Of a stretch of DNA of 6,648 nucleotides, positions 1-5,756 are shown piece by piece. The position numbers were made by a program, and so were the translations under genes. Source of the stretch: Erysipelotrichaceae bacterium (GTDB lineage: Bacteria; Bacillota_I; Bacilli_A; Erysipelotrichales; Erysipelotrichaceae); contig JAFWKS010000272.1 of NCBI GenBank assembly GCA_017511325.1, positions 1 through 6,648 on the forward strand. Reading direction: 5' to 3'. Numbering within the stretch: the first letter of the stretch is position 1; each line of letters starts with the position of its first letter. A model generated the notes under the pieces. That model saw nothing but the letters and a program-made list of their open reading frames with translations. It did not search any database and was not told where the DNA came from.

Positions 1-128
1 ACTACCAGCCGGCACCAATTAAAAACAAGAAAAAATCTGAGAGTGGATTTGTCATTGAAAAGACAAATACCAGGATCGGAGAAAACTATCAGAAACTTAC
101 TGATGAAATAAGGGGTATCGTCTTATGA
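1..128 (+). CDS. C-terminal end of a probable ParA/Soj-type partition ATPase (partial)
   Basis: An open frame enters from the left edge (first full codon at base 3) and runs 41 codons to a TGA at 126-128. It ends in a charged tail with the segment TNTRIGENYQKLTDEI, which resembles the last helix of ParA/MinD-like ATPases. None of the Walker motifs are in view, so the assignment rests mainly on position. The stop overlaps the start of the ParB gene as ATGA, the usual arrangement of translationally coupled parA-parB pairs. The promoter and most of the gene lie outside the window. It could instead be another gene placed before parB. Confidence 0.6.
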   Translation, partial: YQPAPIKNKKKSESGFVIEKTNTRIGENYQKLTDEIRGIVL

Positions 129-868
129 GTGAAACTATTATCAAAGGATTATTTAATCCTGATTCATTAAACGAAGCTTCAAAAGGTACTATACACTATA
201 TCGATATAGACTTAATTGAAGATAATGAACTAAATTCTCTTTACTCTCAAAATGATATCGAAGGTCTTAAAGACAATATTAAAGAGTTCCATCTGAAAGA
301 ACCCTTGATAGTACATAAAAACAATAATGGGACATATCGTCTGATGTCAGGACATCGAAGATTAAAAGCCTGCAAACTTTTATGTGAAGAGGGAACAAGT
401 ATCATCTATTCAGATAAAGAACTTAAAGATAAGTTACCTTGTATCTTTGATGAAACGGAATATGCTGACGAAGATGATGAACTGCTTGCGATCATAAGTT
501 CAAATACGCAAAGAATACTTTCAAAACAAGAAAGAATTAAAATTTTCGAAGCATTAAAAGAGATATATGTTCGCAAATGTGAAAAAGGTCAAAAGCCAAA
601 AGGAAGAGAAAGAGAAATTATATCCAAATGGCTAGGAGTTAGCGAAAGAACCATTCAAAACTACAAGAGTGAATCAGTTGCTGAACAAGTCCAGACCCAA
701 AACAATAAGGGCAAAATCATAAAAAGATTTTCTTCATTGGAAAAATATTTTACTGACTTTGATGACGACAGATATAACGATGATGAAATAAACGAAATCA
801 AGGCTGCTGCCATACCGGCAATCAACATCATATTGAGTCGACTTAATATCAGTATTTCAGAGTTATAG
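125..868 (+). CDS. parB: ParB/RepB/Spo0J-family partition or nucleoid-binding protein
   Basis: This 247-aa protein has the ParB N-terminal fold order. A beta-rich start (residues 23-35) is followed by EPLIV (59-63), the SGHRR box at 75-79 (the GxRR motif that contacts CTP in ParB proteins), and SSNTQR (125-130) in the place of the family's ENxQR motif. A helix-turn-helix lies near 164-184 (ISKWLGVSERTIQNYKSE). The C-terminus (about 200-247) is short and acidic and may serve dimerisation. ParB proteins load on a parS site and, with ParA, segregate plasmids or integrated elements. AAGGGG at 110-115 lies 9 bases before the ATG, and the start overlaps the upstream stop, implying coupling. A perfect palindrome two bases after the stop is a natural candidate binding site. 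A role as transcriptional regulator of the element rather than true partition is possible. Confidence 0.88.
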   Translation: MSETIIKGLFNPDSLNEASKGTIHYIDIDLIEDNELNSLYSQNDIEGLKDNIKEFHLKEPLIVHKNNNGTYRLMSGHRRLKACKLLCEEGTSIIYSDKELKDKLPCIFDETEYADEDDELLAIISSNTQRILSKQERIKIFEALKEIYVRKCEKGQKPKGREREIISKWLGVSERTIQNYKSESVAEQVQTQNNKGKIIKRFSSLEKYFTDFDDDRYNDDEINEIKAAAIPAINIILSRLNISISEL

Positions 869-869
869 G

Positions 870-895
870 ACAACGTGGCAAATTTGCCACGTTGT
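870..895. promoter_or_regulatory. Perfect 26-bp palindrome, candidate parS or operator
   Basis: The left arm ACAACGTGGCAAA is followed without a gap by its exact reverse complement. It begins one base after the parB stop codon and ends just before the AAAGGAGG ribosome binding site (898-905) of the next gene. No run of T follows, so it is not a standard intrinsic terminator. It is unlike the Bacillus parS (TGTTCCACGTGAAACA) except for the generic GTGG/CCAC arms. Its position suits a ParB-binding site or an operator controlling the downstream genes. As RNA it would form a hairpin beside the ribosome binding site and could also tune translation. Only one copy is seen in the window. Confidence 0.6.
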
Positions 896-908
896 GGAAA
901 GGAGGAAA

Positions 909-1274
909 ATGATAATAGCGTTTGAAAAGAATCTTATTATCGGTTTATATCATAATGATCCAACAAGTTACTTTATTCTGACATTTCCAAAAACATCAAT
1001 GTTCAGAGAATACTATTGGAGCATTCCAACAAGTAAAATAACCTTTAATTATTCAGCTGAAGAAGCTGATTATATAAAAGGTTTTAACAACGATAAATGC
1101 TGGATTGGTGTTGATGATGATACAAGATTCAAAGTATACAGATTTAACAGCATTTCAAATAAAACAGACAGAAATACCATTAACGATGTAATTGAAGTAA
1201 CAGCTGAAGAAATGCTGGAATCATTGAAACCAAAATATCCTTATGGTGAACATTTTCTGTCTGGTGAAGATTAA
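909..1274 (+). CDS. Hypothetical protein, 121 aa
   Basis: I do not recognise this protein. It is soluble-looking, with no signal peptide or membrane segment, rich in aromatic and acidic residues. It has a beta-rich first half (MIIAFEKNLIIGLYH; SYFILTFP; YYWSIPTSKITFNY) and an acidic C-terminal helix (VTAEEMLESL). The frame is open from a GTG at 894, inside the palindrome, but the ATG at 909 is preferred because AGGAGG lies at 900-905. The 3-base spacing is short. The stop (1272-1274) lies 16 bases before the next start, so the two are probably co-transcribed. Its place between parB and the mobilization genes suggests an element-maintenance or regulatory role, but this is only context. Confidence 0.7.
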   Translation: MIIAFEKNLIIGLYHNDPTSYFILTFPKTSMFREYYWSIPTSKITFNYSAEEADYIKGFNNDKCWIGVDDDTRFKVYRFNSISNKTDRNTINDVIEVTAEEMLESLKPKYPYGEHFLSGED

Positions 1275-1290
1275 AGAAAAGGCGGATATG

Positions 1291-2265
1291 ATGAAAAGAA
1301 TTGAAAATATTATAAATAATATCGACTATTCATATTATTACAACGACTATGAACCGATAAAAAGATTACTTTATGCAGCTAAGAAACTTGGCGATGTTTC
1401 CAAATATAATGGCCTAGTTTATTTATCTGAAAAAACAGAGGATAAACTTACCAATTATATGTTTCCTAATGGTCTTCAACACGACGGCTTAGATTATCTT
1501 TATGATTTTATATTTAAGCTTGAAAAAGAGGGAGCGTTGTTTGTAAATCGTACTAGCAGTGATTTATTATCGATCCGTTTTAGGAAAGATGTAGATTATC
1601 AGTTTCTTAATACACTAAACTATGAAGACCCCATCAGTTATGAACCGCTATTAAGAATTAATAGAAATGTAAGTATATTTGAATCCGGCCTGTATGGTGG
1701 TATTGGCAATGTTGAATTGACAGACCATGGCTATGAAAAAGTATATGAATACCTTAAAGAAAATGGTATCAACATTTATTCCTATAATAGGCAATGCTAT
1801 GGCTGTAAAAGAAATGCTCCGATATACACCTATTATCTGACCAGACAAATAAATCAATATCTTGGTGCTGAGTATCTATATCACATTGATCGGGAATTTC
1901 AGACAGTTGATAGAATCTGCTTAGGATATCTGGAGGAACTGGATAAACAGCTTGCAAAAAAGTATCGAACCATAAGGAAATGTTACTCCAGGACTATGAA
2001 AGAAGAGTATTATGCAAACTGTTGTGAACATTGTGATTGTTTTACCGGATATAACTTTATTGCGTTTTATAATGATGAATCTATACCTGATGATATCTTC
2101 ACCACCAAAGATTTTATTGTAGGAAAGATTGATATCGATGAAAGTATTTTAACGATAGATAAACTGAAGAGTTTGTATATTCCTAAAAAAGGAAGAAGCA
2201 AAAATACTGAGGAAGTTTATTCTTATACAAATAACAAGAACTTCGATGGAGGCATGAGTCTTTAA
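1291..2265 (+). CDS. Hypothetical protein with two CxxC knuckles, possible zinc-binding domain, 324 aa
   Basis: The family is not identified with certainty. The first two thirds (1-165) show no motif I can name. After it come C169-Y-G-C172 and, about 70 residues on, C244-C-E-H-C248-D-C250. The two CxxC pairs, followed by PIYTYYL and TGYNF respectively, suggest a zinc ribbon or treble-clef fold split by a helical insert. That layout is common in uncharacterised phage and mobile-element proteins. The frame is open from an ATG at 1243 that overlaps the previous gene. I chose 1291 because AAGG (1279-1282) lies 8 bases before it; the adjacent ATG at 1288 is equally possible. The C-terminus is basic then asparagine-rich. 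Its stop overlaps the next start (TAATG), so it is probably translationally coupled to the 78-aa gene. No transmembrane segment is seen. Confidence 0.75.
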   Translation: MKRIENIINNIDYSYYYNDYEPIKRLLYAAKKLGDVSKYNGLVYLSEKTEDKLTNYMFPNGLQHDGLDYLYDFIFKLEKEGALFVNRTSSDLLSIRFRKDVDYQFLNTLNYEDPISYEPLLRINRNVSIFESGLYGGIGNVELTDHGYEKVYEYLKENGINIYSYNRQCYGCKRNAPIYTYYLTRQINQYLGAEYLYHIDREFQTVDRICLGYLEELDKQLAKKYRTIRKCYSRTMKEEYYANCCEHCDCFTGYNFIAFYNDESIPDDIFTTKDFIVGKIDIDESILTIDKLKSLYIPKKGRSKNTEEVYSYTNNKNFDGGMSL

Positions 2266-2501
2266 TGAAAACCTACAAGGAAAAACTTGATGAAATCAAA
2301 AGAAAGCAAGAACTTCTGAAAGAAAAACAAAAGCAACTTATGAATCAATTCAATGAAGAAAAGCGAAAAACAACTCTTCGCAGACAATCTGAAATAGGTA
2401 AGATTCTTGAAGAAACAATTGAATGTGAAATTGAAGAAATTGAGTCATTGAAATCTTTCTTTGAAACTCATGCAGCAGAATTAAGGGAAACGCAGTTATA
2501 G
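2265..2501 (+). CDS. Small charged helical protein, possible mobilization accessory
   Basis: This 78-aa protein is almost entirely predicted helix. Residues 1-40 are a lysine/glutamate coiled coil (KLDEIKRKQELLKEKQKQLM), then RRQSEIGKILEETI, then an acidic helical tail. Small coiled-coil proteins with an R-rich turn followed by a 'LIxIG' type helix are often encoded next to MobA/MobL-type relaxases (for example the DUF3847 and TraD-like groups), and some help load the relaxase at oriT. The resemblance here is in layout and not proven by sequence. The start overlaps the previous stop (TAATG). GGAGG at 2248-2252 is 12 bases away, long for direct initiation but adequate with coupling. It directly precedes the candidate oriT, which strengthens the accessory idea. 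Confidence 0.6.
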   Translation: MKTYKEKLDEIKRKQELLKEKQKQLMNQFNEEKRKTTLRRQSEIGKILEETIECEIEEIESLKSFFETHAAELRETQL

Positions 2502-2524
2502 GAAAGCTATTTGGTTTACTTTGA

Positions 2525-2572
2525 CATGTGCACTTAGGACAGACAATCTTCCTTCGTCGATTCTCCGTCCTA
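2525..2572 (-). other. Candidate MOBQ-type origin of transfer (oriT) with nic site
   Basis: Read on the minus strand, TAGGACGGA (2572-2564), a mismatch, AATC, a 10-base loop, GATT, a mismatch and TCTGTCCTA (2543-2535) form an interrupted 14-bp stem containing one G-T pair. The right arm runs directly into TAAGTGCACATG (2536-2525). RSF1010/pIP501-type origins have the same order: an inverted repeat immediately 5' of TAAGTGCG|CCCT or a close variant. By alignment the nick would fall between the A at 2529 and the C at 2528 of the minus strand. The site lies just before a MobA/MobL-family relaxase. With this polarity the relaxase gene would enter the recipient last. TTGACA at 2521-2526 on the plus strand overlaps the nic region and may be the -35 of the relaxase promoter. 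Confidence 0.7.
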
Positions 2573-2627
2573 GTCGTTTAAAAATCGTTAATAATGATTC
2601 GTTAAAGAAATCATAAGAAAAAATCAT

Positions 2628-4016
2628 ATGTATCATTTACAATTTAAAAGCCTTCTTAGAGAAAAGGGAAGATCATGCATTCAATATGCTGCGTATATAT
2701 CTGGAAGTGTATTGAAAGATAATCGTACCGGTATAATACATAATCATCTTTCTAAAGATGAAGTTTGTAATTCAATGATCTATCTTCCGGAAAACGCTCC
2801 TATTTCGTTAAAGAACGAATTAGCTATAGCTTCAAAAAACGCAGACACACTTAATAAGTTTAGAGAGAAATTGTGGAACTCATTAGAAGAAAGAGAAAAG
2901 AATACTCATTGTCTTTTAGGCAAATGTTTGGATATTGCTTATCCATATGAGTTTGATGAAACTGATAGGAAAGTCTGCCGAGACCAGATAATAAAAATCT
3001 TAACTGATAAAGGTTACGCGGTTGATATCGCTGATCACTTAAAAGAAAACAATCCTCATATGCAAGCTTTAATATCGGCAAGAACGATGGATCCTGAAAA
3101 AACCTGGGCAGATATCAAAGAAATAAAAGGATATTTATGTAGAAATCATTATGGCTCAAGAAGAATCTTCAGGAGTATCAAAGATCTTAAAGAGTATAAC
3201 AAAGACGCCAAATATGATTTCCTTAAATATTCAAGAATTCCGGTAATAGATAAAAAGACAGGCAAGCAGAAAATATCGAAGAAAAAGAATGAACGCTTAT
3301 GGCAAAGAAAATCAATTTCAATCAATCCTATTACCAGCAAAGAATTCTTATTAAACCTTAGAAAATCATGGGAAGAGATTGCCAATGAGAGATTACCTGA
3401 AGGTTCAAGAATTTCTTGCAAGAGTTATATGGATCTTGGCATTAATAAAATACCGCAAATATATGAAGGCTATTGGGCTAGAAAACTAGGTCCTGATTCT
3501 GATCGAGTTCAATATAATATAGCAATAAAAGAAGCAAATGAGCAACTTGAACAGTTTCAAGAACTATATGATTCTTTGGAAGATGAATATAACGAATTAT
3601 ATGATGAACAGTTTAACAGTGATGATATCAGCACAGATGCAGCTATTGATCTATTACTTCACAACGATGATGATTCCTGGTTTAAAGATTTAAAAGAAGA
3701 AATTACCGAAATGGAGAATTGGGGATCAGATGATTTTACTTTCTGGAAGAATACAATTGATAAAAACGAATACTGGCTGGAACACACAGATTATGGTGAC
3801 AATAAGAATTATTTTGAACATCACGGGTTTAATTCGGCTGGGTTAATCGATGCAGTAAGTGGCGTTTGTACATACCTAAGAAATAATAACTATAAGGATT
3901 TTAAACAGAATAACCATAGGCATATCTCACTATCCGGTTTAAGCAAAAGACAAAGAGAAATTGAAGAAGAAATTGAAGAATATTTAAAAGAAATTTCAAG
4001 CACCTATTCGTATTAG
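2628..4016 (+). CDS. MobA/MobL-family (MOBQ) conjugative relaxase with HUQ active-site variant
   Basis: Relaxases nick oriT and carry the strand covalently on a tyrosine into the recipient. The 462-aa protein follows the MobA/MobL pattern from its first residues. MYHLQFK and GRSCIQYAAYISGSVL contain the expected catalytic Tyr23. IYLPENAP (51-58) follows, then AYPYEFD, DIADH (133-137) and NPHMQ (142-146). These align with the family's DIAIH and NPHxH, so His137 and His144 are kept while the third ligand is Gln146. LRKSWEEIANERL (244-256) and LGINKIPQIYEG (270-281) match the usual end of the domain. Residues about 295-365 are an acidic coiled coil, and 366-462 is an unrecognised tail ending in a charged helix (SKRQREIEEEIEEYLK). 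The ATG start matches the family's first residues, but no good ribosome binding site precedes it. It is shorter than RSF1010 MobA, with no primase domain. Confidence 0.88.
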   Translation: MYHLQFKSLLREKGRSCIQYAAYISGSVLKDNRTGIIHNHLSKDEVCNSMIYLPENAPISLKNELAIASKNADTLNKFREKLWNSLEEREKNTHCLLGKCLDIAYPYEFDETDRKVCRDQIIKILTDKGYAVDIADHLKENNPHMQALISARTMDPEKTWADIKEIKGYLCRNHYGSRRIFRSIKDLKEYNKDAKYDFLKYSRIPVIDKKTGKQKISKKKNERLWQRKSISINPITSKEFLLNLRKSWEEIANERLPEGSRISCKSYMDLGINKIPQIYEGYWARKLGPDSDRVQYNIAIKEANEQLEQFQELYDSLEDEYNELYDEQFNSDDISTDAAIDLLLHNDDDSWFKDLKEEITEMENWGSDDFTFWKNTIDKNEYWLEHTDYGDNKNYFEHHGFNSAGLIDAVSGVCTYLRNNNYKDFKQNNHRHISLSGLSKRQREIEEEIEEYLKEISSTYSY

Positions 4017-4058
4017 GAAACAAATTTCAATAAGTTTATAATTATAGAGGAGATATAA

Positions 4059-4239
4059 ATGCCTGAAAATCAAAACATAGAATATTGATGATGATATTTC
4101 AAAGCGTCAAAACGGCGCTTTGGATGGCGCTTTAGATGATGCTTAAAAAGCAACGTAACGTTCTTGCTCAAGTGTCACTAAATGGTAAAAAGGGAAATGG
4201 ATCGTAAAAATCAATAACGATTCTAATAAAGCAGAATAA
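4059..4239 (+). pseudogene. Remnant of a small gene (about 60 codons) with three frame changes
   Basis: A good ribosome binding site (GAGGAG, 4047-4052) sits 6 bases before an ATG, but the frame stops after 9 codons (MPENQNIEY, TGA at 4086-4088). Protein-like coding continues in the other frames: IDDDISKRQNGALDGALDDA (from 4084), then LKKQRNVLAQVSLNGKKGN (from 4142), then KWIVKINNDSNKAE ending in TAA at 4237-4239. Joined, these give a plausible hydrophilic protein of roughly 60 residues. The last two shifts lie beside runs of five A, so mutation at homopolymers or sequencing error are both possible. The second piece contains a 12-bp tandem duplication (4114-4125 and 4126-4137, GALD-GALD). The intact protein's function is unknown. 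The 4017-4378 gap otherwise holds only the fic promoter. Confidence 0.55.
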
Positions 4240-4305
4240 ATAACTACATATAATACGGTATTGTTTATCACGCATTTGGTATCACAAACCACACAAAGAA
4301 ATATT

Positions 4306-4335
4306 TTGACACTTTGGAAAGTAGAAAAAAATACT
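4306..4335 (+). promoter_or_regulatory. Probable sigma-A promoter for the fic gene
   Basis: A perfect TTGACA (4306-4311) is followed 18 bases later by AATACT (4330-4335), which matches TATAAT at four of six positions. Transcription would start near 4342, giving a leader of about 35 bases before the TTG start. A perfect TATAAT at 4352-4357 lacks a -35 and would leave almost no leader, so it is less likely. The promoter suggests that fic is transcribed apart from the mobilization genes. Confidence 0.5.
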
Positions 4336-4365
4336 GTAACATATTACTTAATATAATCATAAATA

Positions 4366-4371
4366 GGGAGG
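4366..4371 (+). promoter_or_regulatory. Ribosome binding site that fixes the TTG start of fic
   Basis: GGGAGG ends 7 bases before the TTG at 4379. The protein that follows (MNKDPFKEYI) has the expected N-terminal segment for this Fic group, and no in-frame ATG lies near this site. The rare start codon may keep expression of a possible toxin low. Confidence 0.7.
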
Positions 4372-4378
4372 CAAAGAA

Positions 4379-5512
4379 TTGAATAAAGACCCTTTTAAAG
4401 AGTATATACAAGAATCTGAACCAGATAAACGTGATAAAGGATATGCCTGGCATACTGCAATCGGCTTACAGGCTGTTGATGGTTTAAAAACATCAGAGTA
4501 TTTAGCTGATACGGCTATTCGAAATATTAAAGGCGAGATCTCAATTGATGAGGCTAATAAACTTCTTGAATCATATTATGAAGAAAACTCTTCTCGTGAA
4601 TCAGGAGATCGCACAGAAGAGGCTGATAAAGTCAGTGCAAGGATTGCAAAACTTTTATCAGAAAAAGCCTTCAGTTTCACTCCAAACGAATATCTGTCTA
4701 TTCATAAAAAACTGTTTACTGGTATTTTTAATCATGCCGGTCAGATAAGAAATTACAATATTACAAAAAAGGAATGGGTACTGAATGGAGCTACTGTAAT
4801 ATATGGAAGCGCCAGCGAACTGTCAGCTACCCTTGATTATGATTTTCTTCAAGAACGTCAATATTCATATCGTAATAGATCTATGGATGAAATAATTCAT
4901 CATCTTGCCTTATTTGTTTCCAGGCTGTGGCAGATTCACGTATTTAGCGAAGGAAACACCAGAACTACGGCGGTATTCTTCATAAAATATCTCCGCGCCC
5001 TTGGTTTTGATGCTACAAATGACATTTTTGCTGAAAACGCTTGGTATTTCAGAAATGCTCTTGTGAGGGCAAATTATAACGACATCACGAACGGTATTAC
5101 TGAAACTACCGAATATCTTGAGCTGTTTTTAAGAAACCTTTTATTGAATGAAAACCATTCCTTGCATAATCGAACATTACATATCAGTAATACCTTTAAA
5201 GAAAACGAAAAACCGGACATTGGAACTGAAAAACCGGACATTGGAACTGAAAAACAGGACATTGAAACTGAAAAACCGGACATTGAGAGAATAAAACCGT
5301 ACATTGAAAAGTCATTCCGGTCTAAAACTGCGGAAAATATCATAAAACTGTACCAGGAATTATCAAATCAAACGGTTTTTGGTCGAAGCGATGTAATGAA
5401 AATACTGGGCCTGAAACACTCTCGAGCATCTGGCTTGTTAAATGACATGTTAAGCAACAAGATCATTGAACCTGTTTCTGGATATGGAAAAGGAAAATAT
5501 CGATTCAGATGA
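4379..5512 (+). CDS. fic: Fic-family (filamentation induced by cAMP) protein with winged-helix C-terminus
   Basis: Fic enzymes usually transfer AMP from ATP onto hydroxyl side chains of target proteins. Some bacterial Fic toxins modify DNA gyrase and topoisomerase IV. In this 377-aa protein residues 22-70 (TAIGLQAVDGL, then NIKGEISIDEANKLL) resemble the inhibitory VbhA-type antitoxin segment, with VDG where the inhibitory motif has EG. The Fic core spans about 85-255, with KKEWVLNGATVIYGS as a flap-like stretch. The active motif is H187-V-F-S-E-G-N-T-R195, against the usual HPFxxGNGR; His, Phe, Gly, Asn and Arg are kept, and GNTR is known in other Fic proteins. Residues 277-311 are a tandem repeat linker. 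Residues 315-377 (FGRSDVMKILGLKHSRAS, then GKGKYRFR) form a winged helix. It begins at TTG with its own promoter. It may be an addiction or regulatory module, or an effector carried with the mobilization genes. Confidence 0.92.
   Translation: MNKDPFKEYIQESEPDKRDKGYAWHTAIGLQAVDGLKTSEYLADTAIRNIKGEISIDEANKLLESYYEENSSRESGDRTEEADKVSARIAKLLSEKAFSFTPNEYLSIHKKLFTGIFNHAGQIRNYNITKKEWVLNGATVIYGSASELSATLDYDFLQERQYSYRNRSMDEIIHHLALFVSRLWQIHVFSEGNTRTTAVFFIKYLRALGFDATNDIFAENAWYFRNALVRANYNDITNGITETTEYLELFLRNLLLNENHSLHNRTLHISNTFKENEKPDIGTEKPDIGTEKQDIETEKPDIERIKPYIEKSFRSKTAENIIKLYQELSNQTVFGRSDVMKILGLKHSRASGLLNDMLSNKIIEPVSGYGKGKYRFR
5207..5311 (+). repeat. 21-bp tandem repeat (five units) inside the fic linker
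   Basis: Units start at 5207, 5228, 5249, 5270 and 5291. The first two are identical (GAAAAACCGGACATTGGAAC plus T), the third and fourth differ at a few bases, and the fifth is degenerate. Each encodes a seven-residue step (EKPDIGT, EKPDIGT, EKQDIET, EKPDIER, IKPYIEK) between the Fic core and the winged helix. Because the unit is a multiple of three, gain or loss of units changes only linker length. Confidence 0.93.
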
Positions 5513-5570
5513 ATCTGTATTTTCTGATATCATCATTAAATAAATATAACGGAAATATCCTAGTATAAGA

Positions 5571-5586
5571 TGGCTTGTAAAAGCCA
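5571..5586. repeat. Short perfect hairpin after fic
   Basis: TGGCTT, loop GTAA, AAGCCA form a 6-bp stem 58 bases after the fic stop. Neither strand has a T run after the stem, so it is a poor intrinsic terminator. It may still end or process the fic mRNA, or be a recombinase-linked site. Purpose unknown. Confidence 0.45.
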
Positions 5587-5644
5587 AGAATAATCCTGAT
5601 AACAAAGTTCAATCATTAACTATAAAAATAATTAGGATAAATAA

Positions 5645-5707
5645 TTCTTATAAACACCTTTTCAAGGAGTTGCGTTTTCTTATGCAAGTAAAATTGTCTT
5701 ATAAGAA
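5645..5707. repeat. 9-bp inverted repeat in the recombinase leader
   Basis: TTCTTATAA (5645-5653) and TTATAAGAA (5699-5707) are perfect inverted copies around 45 bases; a further partial copy, TTCTTAT, is at 5677-5683. The right arm touches the AAGGAGG ribosome binding site (5709-5715) of the recombinase. It could be a protein-binding site, a weak RNA structure affecting translation, or chance in AT-rich DNA. No convincing promoter was found in 5513-5724. Confidence 0.35.
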
Positions 5708-5756
5708 AAAGGAGGAGAAGAAAAATGGACTACTACAGGCAGATCATGCTTTTTAA
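5682..5756 (+). CDS. Possible 24-codon leader peptide overlapping the recombinase start
   Basis: ATG at 5682 opens MQVKLSYKKKEEKKNGLLQA and four more residues, ending with TAA inside the recombinase gene in a different frame. AAGGAG at 5664-5669 is 12 bases upstream, too far for strong initiation. If translated, its lysine-rich codons would move ribosomes across the recombinase ribosome binding site and start. Coding is doubtful; the overlap makes a chance ORF likely. Confidence 0.2.
   Translation: MQVKLSYKKKEEKKNGLLQADHAF

Noticed and set aside
861..870. AGTTATAGGA shared by the ends of parB (861-870) and the 78-aa gene (2494-2503)
   Set aside because: A 10-base AT-rich match containing the stop codon; likely chance.
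661..873. Minus-strand open frames opposite parB, the CxxC gene, the relaxase, fic and the recombinase
   Set aside because: They are shadows of strong plus-strand genes, lack ribosome binding sites, and show hydrophobic or low-complexity translations typical of antisense frames.
894..908. GTG start at 894 for the 121-aa protein
   Set aside because: It lies inside the palindrome and before the AAAGGAGG ribosome binding site, so the ATG at 909 is the better start.
1243..1290. ATG at 1243 as the start of the CxxC protein
   Set aside because: It overlaps the previous gene by 32 bases, has no ribosome binding site, and the added residues look like a read-through of the other frame. The AAGG-preceded ATG at 1291 (or 1288) fits better.
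4249..4254. TATAAT before fic as a promoter -10
   Set aside because: No -35-like sequence at 16-18 bases upstream; the TTGACA at 4306 is a much better anchor.
5207..5311. CRISPR-like array
   Set aside because: The 21-bp units are directly adjacent with no spacers and lie in frame inside fic.
5509..5568. 19-codon ORF overlapping the fic stop
   Set aside because: No ribosome binding site at a useful distance and no recognisable product.
5645..5707. Invertible switch flanked by the TTCTTATAA repeats
   Set aside because: The arms are only 9 bp of AT-rich sequence, the enclosed 45 bases hold no clear promoter, and inversion would not obviously control any gene.
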